Shown piece after piece: positions 38,215-46,364 of a stretch of DNA of 64,000 bases. Position numbers and translations under genes: made by a program. Position 1 is the first letter of the stretch, and each line of letters begins with the position of its first letter. The notes beneath the pieces were generated by a model, which was not told where the DNA came from, made no database searches, and saw only the letters and a program-made list of their open reading frames with translations. The stretch comes from an uncultured Shewanella sp. (GTDB taxonomy: Bacteria > Pseudomonadota > Gammaproteobacteria > Enterobacterales > Shewanellaceae). The DNA is taken from the NCBI RefSeq assembly GCF_947497935.1, contig NZ_CANMIO010000006.1, positions 232,941-296,940 of the forward strand, written 5' to 3'.

Positions 38215-39399
38215 TTAATTTTTATGACTTTGTTTTTGCAATGCCTGCATAGCAATATCTTTGGGCTTTAGGCGTAGGTAAATATTGTTTAGGATATTCA
38301 AGTCTCGATGACCAGTTACTACCGAAACTTGGCTTAGATCCCAACCTTCTTCAATTAATTTTGAAGCTCCAAAAGCTCTTAGATCATGAAAACGAATATT
38401 GTCTATTCGCTCTCCTGCTGCTATCAATTCAGCTCTACTTCGCTGCCAGCCTGCACTTACAGAACGTGGGTTATATGGGAATATTTCGGTATTGTAGTTG
38501 AATTTAACACTCAACTTCTCATTCTGTGAGGTAATTTTAGCTTTTCTATTGAGGAGAATGTCATAAGCACAACCAATTAAAGGTATTGTCTGATGATTAC
38601 CTAGTTTGTTCTTTGGGTGCTTCCTGTCTCTAATGGTTAAAGTTCTGTCCTCTTCGTTAAAGTCCCGCCATTCAACTCGACAAATTTCGCTTACTCGCAT
38701 ACAAGTATCAATTGCAAAGTCTAGTATTGTGAGAAATGGGATTTTAGCTGATGGATGTTCCTGCCTTTCTAGGAGAGCATCCCTCATTAGTTTCATTTCA
38801 TTTTTTGTGGGAATGACATACCGTTCTTCAGCTTTAAACTCAATGAGCCTTTGACCTTTGGGTTTCTTTTTTAACTGCTCTCTGAAGTACTTCAATGCTT
38901 CTGCAATACAGTCGGTGTCAGCTCTAACTCCAAACTCTCTTTTAGCGATCTCAAGGACGCCTTTGATGTATAGAATGTCTTGATAAGCAGTGTAAGGAGA
39001 AACACCATCTATTTTTCTTTCTTTAGCGAAATTGATAATGTCACGCTCAGATAAACCGCTTACAGTAAACATAGCTAAATCTGTTTTAGCGATAGCTTTT
39101 AGGGCATACCTTTTTGAGCGTCCAAAATGTTGTGAATCTTCTGATTCAAGAAGCATTTGGATAAGAGTTGATAGGGTGCATTCAGTTAGTTCATCTTCTT
39201 TAGGGTCTCTGGACGGAAGTCCTTCCTTTTCTAAAATTTTAACCCTATCTTTTGCCCAATTTTTTGCTGTGGTTTTATTGAGAAAGGTTTTACTCTCCTC
39301 ATAATACCCCTTTGCTAACTTCTCTGAGCGGATTCTAACTCTAGCTCGATATTTCACTTCTTTCTTCGTGACTCTGGTTTCAATGTTAACTGTCCCCAT
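38215..39399 (-). CDS. int: Tyrosine integrase of the dusA-associated type
   Basis: 394 aa from the ATG at 39399, which has AGGAG upstream; the longer frame to 39426 lacks an RBS. An N-terminal arm-binding-like domain and a SAM-like core-binding domain precede the catalytic domain: Arg in DTCMRVSEICRVEW, the HxxR box FHDLRAFGASKL, then TGHRDLNILNNIYLRL with the nucleophilic Tyr near the end. The gene lies about 190 bp from the intact dusA start, as in the known integrase family that uses dusA as its target. Intact and probably functional. Confidence 0.93.
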   Translation of the reverse strand: MGTVNIETRVTKKEVKYRARVRIRSEKLAKGYYEESKTFLNKTTAKNWAKDRVKILEKEGLPSRDPKEDELTECTLSTLIQMLLESEDSQHFGRSKRYALKAIAKTDLAMFTVSGLSERDIINFAKERKIDGVSPYTAYQDILYIKGVLEIAKREFGVRADTDCIAEALKYFREQLKKKPKGQRLIEFKAEERYVIPTKNEMKLMRDALLERQEHPSAKIPFLTILDFAIDTCMRVSEICRVEWRDFNEEDRTLTIRDRKHPKNKLGNHQTIPLIGCAYDILLNRKAKITSQNEKLSVKFNYNTEIFPYNPRSVSAGWQRSRAELIAAGERIDNIRFHDLRAFGASKLIEEGWDLSQVSVVTGHRDLNILNNIYLRLKPKDIAMQALQKQSHKN

Positions 39400-39454
39400 A
39401 TTTACAACTCCTGTATAATATCTCACTACTGAGCTAATTTTATTAGCATATATA

Positions 39455-39488
39455 ATTGTACCCTAGATGTGTACCCTGTGGGTACAAT
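39455..39488. promoter_or_regulatory. Palindromic sites between integrase and dusA
   Basis: TGTACCC-TGT-GGGTACA (39470-39486) is a perfect 7 bp palindrome, and ATTGTACCC at 39455 pairs with GGGTACAAT at 39480 as a wider inverted repeat. The related words GGGTAC and GGGTAT occur just inside attL (23289, 23300). Arm-type integrase or excisionase sites, or an operator of int, are the likely roles. Confidence 0.5.
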
Positions 39489-39583
39489 TGATACATAAAC
39501 AAGCAATAATATACCCGTGAAAACAAGAATATTGATAAGCGATTAGAGTATAAGTTGTTTTAATTATTAGGAATAATAACTTT

Positions 39584-40558
39584 ATGATTGATAGAACTTT
39601 CTCAATCGCACCCATGCTGGATTGGACTGATAGACATTATCGCTATTTTGCGCGACTGATGTCTTCCCAAACCTTGCTGTATACCGAGATGGTAACGACT
39701 GGTGCGATCTTGCATGGACGTGGCGACTACCTCGCTTATAACCAAGAAGAGCATCCGCTTGCCTTGCAATTAGGTGGTTCGAATCCTGCTGATTTAGCGG
39801 CTTGTGCCAAGCTTGCCGCTGAGCGTGGTTATGATGAGGTTAACCTTAATGTGGGCTGCCCTTCAGACCGAGTACAGAATGGCCGCTTTGGTGCCTGTTT
39901 GATGGCTGAACCTGAGCTGGTCGCCGAATGTGTGTCGGCAATGAAGCAAGTGGTGGATATCCCGGTTACGGTTAAGACTAGAATCGGTATTGATGAGCAA
40001 GATAGCTATGAGTTTTTAACTCAGTTTATCGATACAGTGAAAGCGGCTGGTTGTGAAGAGTTTATTATTCATGCACGCAAGGCTTGGCTGCAGGGGTTGA
40101 GTCCAAAAGAGAACCGTGAAATCCCGCCTCTTGATTATGAGCGAGTGTATCAGCTTAAGCGTGATTACCCTGAGTTAAACATCAGCATTAATGGTGGTGT
40201 TAAAACGTTAGAAGAGTGTAAGGCTCACCTGCAGCACCTTGATGGCGTTATGGTCGGCCGAGAAGCCTATCAAAATCCATATATACTAGCAGAGGTCGAT
40301 CAACAGCTTTGTGGTATGGATACACCTGTTATGAGTCGAGATGCTGTTTTGGAGAAACTACTTCCTTATATAGAGAAACATCTGCAGCAAGGCGGGCGCC
40401 TTAACCATATCTCTCGCCATATAATTGGTCTTTTCCAAGGTGAGGTTGGCTCACGTGTATGGCGCCGATATATAAGCGAAAATGCTCACAAGCAAGGTGC
40501 TGGCATTGAGGTTATAACCCAGGCGAGAGCTGAGATGGACTCGGTAGTTAGCCTTTAG
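39584..40558 (+). CDS. dusA: tRNA-dihydrouridine synthase A
   Basis: FMN enzyme that reduces U20/U20a in the tRNA D-loop. Motifs: [20 protein letters not shown] (N terminus), [21 protein letters not shown] with the catalytic Cys, [22 protein letters not shown] and [12 protein letters not shown]. The 324 aa length is typical. The first codons (MID) come from the island; the native start is stranded at 23175, so the protein begins [10 protein letters not shown] instead of MSVTPINRTFSIAP. Expression must now use a promoter in the island's right end. Confidence 0.97.
   Translation: MIDRTFSIAPMLDWTDRHYRYFARLMSSQTLLYTEMVTTGAILHGRGDYLAYNQEEHPLALQLGGSNPADLAACAKLAAERGYDEVNLNVGCPSDRVQNGRFGACLMAEPELVAECVSAMKQVVDIPVTVKTRIGIDEQDSYEFLTQFIDTVKAAGCEEFIIHARKAWLQGLSPKENREIPPLDYERVYQLKRDYPELNISINGGVKTLEECKAHLQHLDGVMVGREAYQNPYILAEVDQQLCGMDTPVMSRDAVLEKLLPYIEKHLQQGGRLNHISRHIIGLFQGEVGSRVWRRYISENAHKQGAGIEVITQARAEMDSVVSL
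39599..39632 (+). repeat. Right attachment site (attR) in dusA
   Basis: Second copy of the 17 bp core CCCATGCTGGATTGGAC (39611-39627), with the same flanking matches and the two mismatches expected when one side is element DNA and the other host DNA. Confidence 0.9.
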
Positions 40559-40580
40559 TAATCCCAATTAGTGACTCTCT

Positions 40581-40624
40581 ATTAGTGAAATTGGCCAGAG
40601 CATGGTCAGTTTCACTAATTTCTT
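40581..40624 (+). terminator. Terminator after dusA
   Basis: A 16 bp stem with two G-U pairs (arms 40581-40596 and 40604-40619) is followed by TTCTTTTTG, 22 bp after the dusA stop. Confidence 0.8.
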
Positions 40625-40712
40625 TTTGTGTTCAAATATCGCGCACTCCGCAGTAAAACCTCTCCGCATTAAATTTCTATGTAAAACATGGTCTTAACTC
40701 TTTTTTGAAAAG

Positions 40713-40729
40713 TTGGCACACTGCTTGTA
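40713..40729 (+). promoter_or_regulatory. Sigma-54-like promoter of the PspC-type operon
   Basis: TTGGCAC-N5-TTGTA matches the -24/-12 consensus TTGGCAC-N5-TTGCW except for one base at -12, with exact spacing. Phage-shock-protein operons are known to use sigma-54, which fits the PspC-domain gene downstream. Confidence 0.55.
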
Positions 40730-40739
40730 TTAGTTATTA

Positions 40740-40798
40740 TGTAATTAAGAAATCTTGTAATTAACCAGTCTGTAATTAAGAAGTCTGCAATTTTAAGG
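40740..40798 (+). repeat. Four tandem 15-16 bp repeats after the promoter
   Basis: Units beginning TGTAATTAAGAA, TGTAATTAACCA, TGTAATTAAGAA and TGCAATTTTAAG start at 40740, 40756, 40771 and 40786. They begin about where transcription from the sigma-54-like promoter would start, so they lie in the mRNA leader. Function unknown. Confidence 0.6.
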
Positions 40799-40863
40799 TT
40801 AGTCACTCAGAGTTCTTTTATTCAGAACAATGCAATTAGGCAAAACTCGAAAAGGAATCCATT

Positions 40864-41178
40864 ATGTTTAACTCTACTGTATTAAAAACCGTTAAAGCTT
40901 CGGTATTCACTGCTCTACTTCTTGGTGTAAGTGCTACGACTTCTGCCCATGCAGAAACCTCTTTAGTTAGCGATGTGGCTAACAATATAGAGCAAAATAT
41001 CTCTGCTCAGATGCAAGATATGATGGCCAAAGCACAGACTGAGCTAAGTCTTTCTATTCAAGCCCAGATGTCTGAAATGTTGTTTGATATGGACAGTGAA
41101 CAGCAAGTCACTAACGATCAACTTGCTGCAGAAAACAAAGAGCAGCCATTAGTGACGAGTGCGGTAGCTAAGGATTAA
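40864..41178 (+). CDS. Small secreted protein of the PspC-type operon
   Basis: 104 aa with an AAGGAATC RBS and a signal peptide ending SAHA (about residue 30). The mature part is acidic and rich in Gln, Met and Ser, predicted to be helical (ISAQMQDMMAKAQTELSLSIQAQM). No known domain. Followed 2 bp later by a one-helix membrane protein and then a PspC-domain gene, so an envelope-stress role is inferred. Confidence 0.65.
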   Translation: MFNSTVLKTVKASVFTALLLGVSATTSAHAETSLVSDVANNIEQNISAQMQDMMAKAQTELSLSIQAQMSEMLFDMDSEQQVTNDQLAAENKEQPLVTSAVAKD

Positions 41179-41180
41179 TC

Positions 41181-41288
41181 ATGTTGTTCTTAGCTCAGTT
41201 TATGATGCTACTACTACTGCCTGTTATTAGTTTAGTTATGTTTGCTTGTTTGGTGTGCTCGTTAGATTGGCACAAGTTGGAAGATTAA
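41181..41288 (+). CDS. 35 aa single-span membrane protein
   Basis: Frame MLFLAQFMMLLLLPVISLVM through LDWHKLED, with AAGGA 6 nt before the ATG. One hydrophobic helix (about residues 3-26) and a short charged tail. Its tight spacing between two genes of a small operon and its good RBS support it as a real gene. Confidence 0.6.
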   Translation: MLFLAQFMMLLLLPVISLVMFACLVCSLDWHKLED

Positions 41289-41305
41289 TCGAAAGGGAGC
41301 CTGAA

Positions 41306-41506
41306 ATGATTGATTTAGTTGAACGTTTAAAAGACCCAAGTTCATTGGTATGTGGTGTTTCTGCCGCGATGGCTGATAAGTTTGACTGGTCTTGCATGTG
41401 GACTCGAGTCGTTTGTGCTGTGGCTATATTCTGCAATCCTGCGATGGGTTTATTGACCTATTTTGTGTTGGCCTTAGTGCTACCTAAATGGGAAAAGCCA
41501 TATTAA
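41306..41506 (+). CDS. PspC-domain protein
   Basis: 66 aa from ATG 41306 with AAAGGGAG upstream. The sequence DPSSLVCGVSAAMADKFDWSCMWTRVVCAVAIFCNP followed by LLTYFVLALVLP matches the PspC domain (short basic/Gly segment, then a transmembrane helix). PspC proteins sense or respond to inner-membrane stress. This one is separate from a full pspABC operon but has a sigma-54-like promoter upstream. Confidence 0.85.
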   Translation: MIDLVERLKDPSSLVCGVSAAMADKFDWSCMWTRVVCAVAIFCNPAMGLLTYFVLALVLPKWEKPY

Positions 41507-41626
41507 GGTTAGCGCTTTAAAATAATGAGAAAGAGGGCATTTAAATGAGAGTGTTAACTCCCTTGAAATACATCGCCTCAAGTCGTTATCAAGCGCATCA
41601 TCATGCCGTGGTAATTGCAACAAAAC

Positions 41627-41658
41627 GCGGATGCTAAAAACCGACGTCTAGCATCCGC
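41627..41658 (-). terminator. Terminator after the enoyl-CoA hydratase family gene
   Basis: A perfect 10 bp stem (GCGGATGCTA/TAGCATCCGC) is followed on the minus strand by GTTTTG, 26 bp past the crotonase stop. Confidence 0.7.
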
Positions 41659-41683
41659 AATTTATGTCTTTAACTAGACAGTG

Positions 41684-42421
41684 TTAACGCTTTAAAAACG
41701 CAGCAAATCTTGCTTTGGCTTCATCACTTGCCAGCCTAGCTTCAAATTCGATAAGTTCTTTCTTCATCTGCGCTCGCACATCTTCTCTGTTATAGCGAAT
41801 TAATTTCTTGGTCGTTTGTAACGATATTGGTGGCAGCATCGCTAACTGATGCGCACGACTCAAGGCGTGCTCAAAAATAGTATCACTGGTTATAACGTCA
41901 TTAATGAGGCCATAACTATGGGCTTGAACAGCATTAAAGCTCTCACCTAACATTAATAGTTCACTGGCTTTTGCCTGGCCAATGACTTGAGGGAGCAATA
42001 GGCTAGCCCCAGCTTCGGGAACTAACGCCAGCTGTACGAAAGGCAGTTGAAACTTGGCGCTCTGATCCGCATAAACCAAATCACAATGCAGTAGCATGGT
42101 CGTGCCAATACCGACGGCAGCACCAGTGACAGCCGCCACAACAGGCTTTTGGAGATCCAATAGGCAGAAGAGGAAGCGAAAAGCAGGATGTTCGGCTCCT
42201 AAGCCACTATTTTGTAAGAAGTCGGCGACATCGTTACCCGAAGTAAAACAATCAGCTTGACCACGGAACATAAAGGCTCGAATTTCATTGTCCGACTCGC
42301 CTTGGATAAGGTATTCTGTTAGCTGTGTATACATTTGTAGGTTAAGCGCGTTGCGCTTATCTGGACGATTAAACGTAATGATACGTACCCCATTATCGTC
42401 CTTAACCTGAATCGTGCTCAT
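41684..42421 (-). CDS. Enoyl-CoA hydratase/isomerase family protein
   Basis: 245 aa crotonase-fold enzyme acting on acyl-CoA thioesters. The oxyanion-hole segments are CFTSGNDVADF and GAAVGIGTTMLLHCDLV. A Glu in LVPEAGASLLLP occupies the second catalytic position, while the first hydratase Glu is absent, a pattern more like enoyl-CoA isomerases. Exact substrate unknown. Monocistronic and divergent from the copper-chaperone gene. Confidence 0.85.
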   Translation of the reverse strand: MSTIQVKDDNGVRIITFNRPDKRNALNLQMYTQLTEYLIQGESDNEIRAFMFRGQADCFTSGNDVADFLQNSGLGAEHPAFRFLFCLLDLQKPVVAAVTGAAVGIGTTMLLHCDLVYADQSAKFQLPFVQLALVPEAGASLLLPQVIGQAKASELLMLGESFNAVQAHSYGLINDVITSDTIFEHALSRAHQLAMLPPISLQTTKKLIRYNREDVRAQMKKELIEFEARLASDEAKARFAAFLKR

Positions 42422-42469
42422 TCGTTATATCCTCGTTTTACGAATTGGGTTTACAAGGAGTTTAAGACA

Positions 42470-42934
42470 TTGAAGCGAATATTCAAACAGCTGTTTAATT
42501 TGACGTTGTTAAGCACTATATCTTTCACGGCTTTTGCACAGGTGGTACTTGTCGATGGTTACGTGCGCGCGATGCCACCAAGCGTCCCCAATAGCGCAGC
42601 CTATATCACAGTAGAGAATCATGGCGATGCGACTCGATTAGTGACTGTAGATGCCCCGTTTGCCAAAGAAGCGCAGCTACACACCCTAATTGAAGAAGAT
42701 GGCATGATAAAAATGCGCCAAGTCGAGGGGTTTGACATAGACTCTCATGGGAGCTTAGTGCTGTCAGAGTCGGGAAATCATATTATGCTCATGGGATTAA
42801 CGTCGCCTTTAGTAATAGGTTCAACTGTGGACATGACGCTAAAGTTTGCCGATGGCACGAAACAAAAAATCAGCCTGCCTGTAAAAAAACAAGCAGAGCA
42901 AAGCGATGGTGCACATCACCATCATCACCACTAA
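42470..42934 (+). CDS. PCu(A)C periplasmic copper chaperone with natural His6 tail
   Basis: 154 aa starting at TTG 42470 with AAGGAG 9 nt upstream. A signal peptide ends near AFA. The Cu(I) motif H-X10-M-X21-H-X-M is exact: His71, Met82, His104, Met106. PCu(A)C proteins deliver copper to the CuA or CuB site of cytochrome oxidases. The C terminus ends AHHHHHH, an additional metal-binding tail. DUF2333 and outer-membrane genes follow closely. Confidence 0.92.
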   Translation: MKRIFKQLFNLTLLSTISFTAFAQVVLVDGYVRAMPPSVPNSAAYITVENHGDATRLVTVDAPFAKEAQLHTLIEEDGMIKMRQVEGFDIDSHGSLVLSESGNHIMLMGLTSPLVIGSTVDMTLKFADGTKQKISLPVKKQAEQSDGAHHHHHH

Positions 42935-42946
42935 GGAGTTAGCACA

Positions 42947-43918
42947 ATGCAGGTGACATGGAAGAAAGTCTTAGCAGCCGCGGTTATAGTTTTCTTTATC
43001 GGCTATCTAGTGAGTGTTTGGTGGAGCGTGGAGCCTGACTCGATCGAGCAGGATATCTATAGCCAAGAAAATAGCCAAAATGTTGTCGGTTATGCTACGA
43101 CAACCTCTTTGATCTTAACCATTGAAGGGCTATTGGATAAATCCGGAGGCTGGTTATCTAATGATGTCACCCCTCCGTCTATCTTTATGGATAACATGCC
43201 TGCATTTGAATTTGGCGCCATTGAGCAGGCGAGAGATTTGGCGCTGATCATGCGTAAAGAGTTTAGCCGTTCTCAATCGCAATCGACCGCTGATAAAGAT
43301 CTTCTTGCGGCACATTCAAAGCTCAATATTGAACACACTAGCTGGTTAGTGCCGAGTGCCGAGAGCGAGTACCGTGATGCAATTAAGCTACTTAAGCTTT
43401 ATCGCGCTCGCATGATGGCAACGGAAAACCAAGATGCGCAGTTTTATGCTCGCGCCGATAACCTCAATGAGTGGCTTAAAGAGGTACAAAAACGCCTTGG
43501 TAGTATGTCTCAAAGACTGTCTGCGAGTGTTGGTCAGGAGCGTCTAAATACCGATTTGTCTGGCGATAGTGCCGCAAGACAATCAACCCCAGGTTATGAT
43601 GCGCAGCAGATAAAAACCAGCTGGTGGAAAATCGATGATGTCTTTTATGAGACTCGTGGTGCAACTTGGGCGCTACTGAATTTTATGAAGGCAATCGAAG
43701 TTGATTTTGCCGATGTATTACAAAAGAAAAATGCTCAAGTTAGTCTTCGTCAGATTATTCGTGAGCTAGAAGAAACACAACAGCCTATATGGAGCCCAAT
43801 GATCCTTAACGGTTCAGGGTTTGGGGTTGTCGCCAATCACTCTCTGGTGATGGCAAACTACATCTCCCGCGCAAATGCAGCGGTTATCGATTTAACTAAC
43901 TTATTGACTCAAGGTTAA
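42947..43918 (+). CDS. DUF2333 family inner-membrane protein
   Basis: 323 aa with one N-terminal transmembrane segment (VLAAAVIVFFIGYLVSVWW) followed by PDSIEQDIYS and a long, mostly helical periplasmic domain, the pattern of DUF2333. Function unknown. It starts 12 bp after the copper-chaperone gene and ends 2 bp before the barrel gene, so the three are probably cotranscribed. Confidence 0.8.
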   Translation: MQVTWKKVLAAAVIVFFIGYLVSVWWSVEPDSIEQDIYSQENSQNVVGYATTTSLILTIEGLLDKSGGWLSNDVTPPSIFMDNMPAFEFGAIEQARDLALIMRKEFSRSQSQSTADKDLLAAHSKLNIEHTSWLVPSAESEYRDAIKLLKLYRARMMATENQDAQFYARADNLNEWLKEVQKRLGSMSQRLSASVGQERLNTDLSGDSAARQSTPGYDAQQIKTSWWKIDDVFYETRGATWALLNFMKAIEVDFADVLQKKNAQVSLRQIIRELEETQQPIWSPMILNGSGFGVVANHSLVMANYISRANAAVIDLTNLLTQG

Positions 43919-43920
43919 CT

Positions 43921-44658
43921 ATGAAAAAGACGTTATTGGCGTGTGCACTATTAACTTCATTAGTGGGCACTTCTGCTCAAGCTGCTACCGTCGTCGGTTT
44001 TAAAATTGGCGGTGATTATTGGAAAGCTGATACTAATGGTACTTTTGCTGAAAAGGGCAATGCACAGCAAGAGTTTAACTATGACTCATCTTCTCAAGGC
44101 AGCATCTGGGTTGCAGTGGAACATCCAATTCCGCTAATTCCAAACGTTAAGATTAGACAAAATAGTTTAGATGCTGACGGTAAGATGAGTGATGCTGATT
44201 TCAGCTTTAACGGTCATGACTTTCAAGGTAATGTTAATAGCAATGCTGACTTAAGCAATACTGATTTCGTGCTTTATTACGAGATCTTAGATAACGATAT
44301 CGTAGCCCTTGATCTAGGTGCAGCTTATAAGAAGATGGATGGTCATTTCCGTGTAGCTGACGCAGGCCACCCTGAAACGAAAAACATCGATAGCGGTATC
44401 GTAATGGGTTATATCGACGCACAGGTTGGCGTGCCAGGTCTTGGTCTTTATGGCTTTGCCGATGTGATGATGGGCGTTGACGAGTCAAGTGTTTATGACT
44501 ACTCATTGGGTCTTGGTTGGAACTTCGATGGTGCGGCTTTAGATTACCGTATTCGTGCGGGTTACCGTGACTTTAAGTTTGACGTTAACGGTTTCGATGG
44601 CGTAACCGCAGATATGCAGTTCAAAGGTTACTTCGCCGGTGTTGAACTAGTCTTCTAA
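43921..44658 (+). CDS. Outer-membrane beta-barrel protein (TIGR04219-like)
   Basis: 245 aa with a signal peptide ending AQA and repeated amphipathic strands (VVGFKIGGDYWKA, YSLGLGWNFDGAALDYRIRAGYRDF), ending in Phe as outer-membrane barrels do. The pattern fits a small Shewanella/Vibrio barrel family of unknown function. Its start is 2 bp after the DUF2333 stop. Confidence 0.75.
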   Translation: MKKTLLACALLTSLVGTSAQAATVVGFKIGGDYWKADTNGTFAEKGNAQQEFNYDSSSQGSIWVAVEHPIPLIPNVKIRQNSLDADGKMSDADFSFNGHDFQGNVNSNADLSNTDFVLYYEILDNDIVALDLGAAYKKMDGHFRVADAGHPETKNIDSGIVMGYIDAQVGVPGLGLYGFADVMMGVDESSVYDYSLGLGWNFDGAALDYRIRAGYRDFKFDVNGFDGVTADMQFKGYFAGVELVF

Positions 44659-44708
44659 GGATTTAGTCTTTTAATAATTTAGACTTCAAATTCCAGCTTA
44701 AAGAACAT

Positions 44709-44736
44709 AAAAAAACCGCCATTTGGCGGTTTTTTT
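44709..44736. terminator. Bidirectional terminator between the barrel gene and tolC
   Basis: Stem ACCGCC/GGCGGT with an ATTT loop is flanked by seven A and seven T, so it works on both strands for the convergent genes. Confidence 0.9.
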
Positions 44737-44755
44737 ATGACAGTAACAACAGGGA

Positions 44756-46072
44756 TTAGTTAGCCGTTGGAGCGACAAGACCGTTGTTAATTGAGGCTAT
44801 ATCATCTTCGTTCAAGGTACCCGCAGCTTGTTTAAGCGCTAGGATAGAGTTGATGTAGCCATAACGTGCGTCAGACAGCTTACGCTTAGAATCGTATAAG
44901 TCACGTGTACGGTTTAATACGTCAACGATGGTACGTGTACCGACTTCAAAACCAGCCTGAGTCGCTTTCAATGCGCTCTCTGAAGAGATAACTGATTGCT
45001 CATAAGCACGGATTGAACTGATCGATGCACCGACGTTGTTAAAGTTATTACGTACATTTTTAACGACTTGGCGGTGAGTCTGTTCAAGCTTCTCGCTTGC
45101 TTCTACGTATTGGTATTGCGCTTGGTTTACACGAGAAGAAACCTTGAAGCCTTCGAAGATTGGAATGCTTAAGGTTACGCCCACTGTGCCGTTATCGAAA
45201 TCAGGCTTGCTGATATCGCCTTGCTCTTGCTCGATACCTTTCTGGTAACCAGCATTTAAGCTTAGTGATGGCATGTGTCCCGCTTTATAAAGCGAGATGG
45301 TCTCTTCGGCGATATCTTTACCGATGCGTGTGGTCATCAAGTCTACACTGTTGGTTTCAGCCATCTTGATCCAGTCTGTAGAAGAGGCTGGTGCAACTGC
45401 AGTTGCTGAGAAACGGTTAGTATCAAGGATATTAATGCTCTTGTGATCGATACCTGTGATTTCACGTAATGCTTCGTAGCTGTTAGCAAGAGTATTTTCA
45501 GCTAGGATTTCAGTTGCGTTTGCTAAGTCATACTGAGCCTGAGCTTCATGCACGTCAGTAATCGCGGTAAGACCTACAGCAAAACGTTGCTTAGTCTGTT
45601 CAAGCTGACGCTCGATGGCACGTTTTTCTGAACCTTGGAACTCGTAGTTATCTTTGGCCGTTAGTACGTCAAAGTAAGCATTGGTTACGCGGATAATTAG
45701 GCTTTGTAATGCAGAAGCGTATGCCGAGTCTGCTTGAGAAGCGGCTTTTTCCGCTAAGCTTAAACCAACCCATGCGCTGTGATCGTAAATGACTTGATTT
45801 AGGGTAACGCCACCAACAATACCGCTGCTGTCATCATTTGGGTCATTCCACGCTTTATCGTAACCGATATTGGCGCTGATAGTCGGTAGTAGTGGAGCAC
45901 GATTTTCTTCAATCTGTTCATACAAGGCATCACGTTGAGCCTTAGCTTGAAGTGCAATAGGATCGCTGGTCAATGCTTGTTGATATATTTGTAGAAGGTC
46001 ATCGGCATGAGCTGCTTGTGCCGTTGCTGCAAGGGTCAATGCGGCACATAGAGAACGGATCTTGAATTTCAT
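44756..46072 (-). CDS. tolC: Outer-membrane efflux channel TolC
   Basis: 438 aa from the ATG giving MKFKIRSLCAALTLAATAQAAHA, which has AAGGACA upstream; a longer frame to 46135 lacks an RBS and would hide the signal peptide. Two outer-membrane efflux repeats follow (DLLQIYQQALTSDP start; LFDSKRKLSDARYGY-like region near the end, YDSKRKLSDARYGYINSILALKQ). TolC is the exit duct for tripartite drug pumps and type I secretion. It is divergent from nudF, the same order as in E. coli. Confidence 0.93.
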   Translation of the reverse strand: MKFKIRSLCAALTLAATAQAAHADDLLQIYQQALTSDPIALQAKAQRDALYEQIEENRAPLLPTISANIGYDKAWNDPNDDSSGIVGGVTLNQVIYDHSAWVGLSLAEKAASQADSAYASALQSLIIRVTNAYFDVLTAKDNYEFQGSEKRAIERQLEQTKQRFAVGLTAITDVHEAQAQYDLANATEILAENTLANSYEALREITGIDHKSINILDTNRFSATAVAPASSTDWIKMAETNSVDLMTTRIGKDIAEETISLYKAGHMPSLSLNAGYQKGIEQEQGDISKPDFDNGTVGVTLSIPIFEGFKVSSRVNQAQYQYVEASEKLEQTHRQVVKNVRNNFNNVGASISSIRAYEQSVISSESALKATQAGFEVGTRTIVDVLNRTRDLYDSKRKLSDARYGYINSILALKQAAGTLNEDDIASINNGLVAPTAN

Positions 46073-46364
46073 TTGCTGTCCTTTTAGACAAAATTCTCCA
46101 TTGAGGAGCGAATTTAACTTGTTATGTTTAGCCATGCCTCACAATAACTCAGAGGCAGTAAGGCGGTTTGCGCTTCCCGACGCTTCCCAATACATCTAAA
46201 CTTAGTGGGTTAAATATTAAAAATGTACAAATTCTAAGTCAACTAAGAAGTGTAACAGTTTTTTTTGCTTATGATTAGTACTGCTTTCATCATAGTATTA
46301 ATATTTTTGTTTGGCGCTATCGTGGCATTAATACCTTTATAAATAAGTATATTTAGGACGAGAA

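Larger units (their letters stand above)
23214..39627. mobile_element. Integrative element inserted in dusA (about 16.4 kb)
   Basis: The element is bounded by the 17 bp direct repeat within duplicated dusA sequence and carries a tyrosine integrase next to the intact dusA copy. dusA is an established insertion site for a family of integrases. Contents are a PrtN-like regulator, a type III restriction-modification pair, an operon of unknown proteins with structured leaders, an ArdC-like protein, a relaxase-like protein with small companions, and a replication initiator. Base composition is visibly more AT-rich than in the flanks. No conjugation (type IV secretion) or virion genes are visible, so it looks mobilisable, or a satellite, rather than self-transmissible. 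Confidence 0.9.

Noticed and set aside
23214..39627. Island as a complete prophage or self-transmissible element
   Set aside because: No capsid, terminase, tail, lysis or type IV secretion genes were seen.
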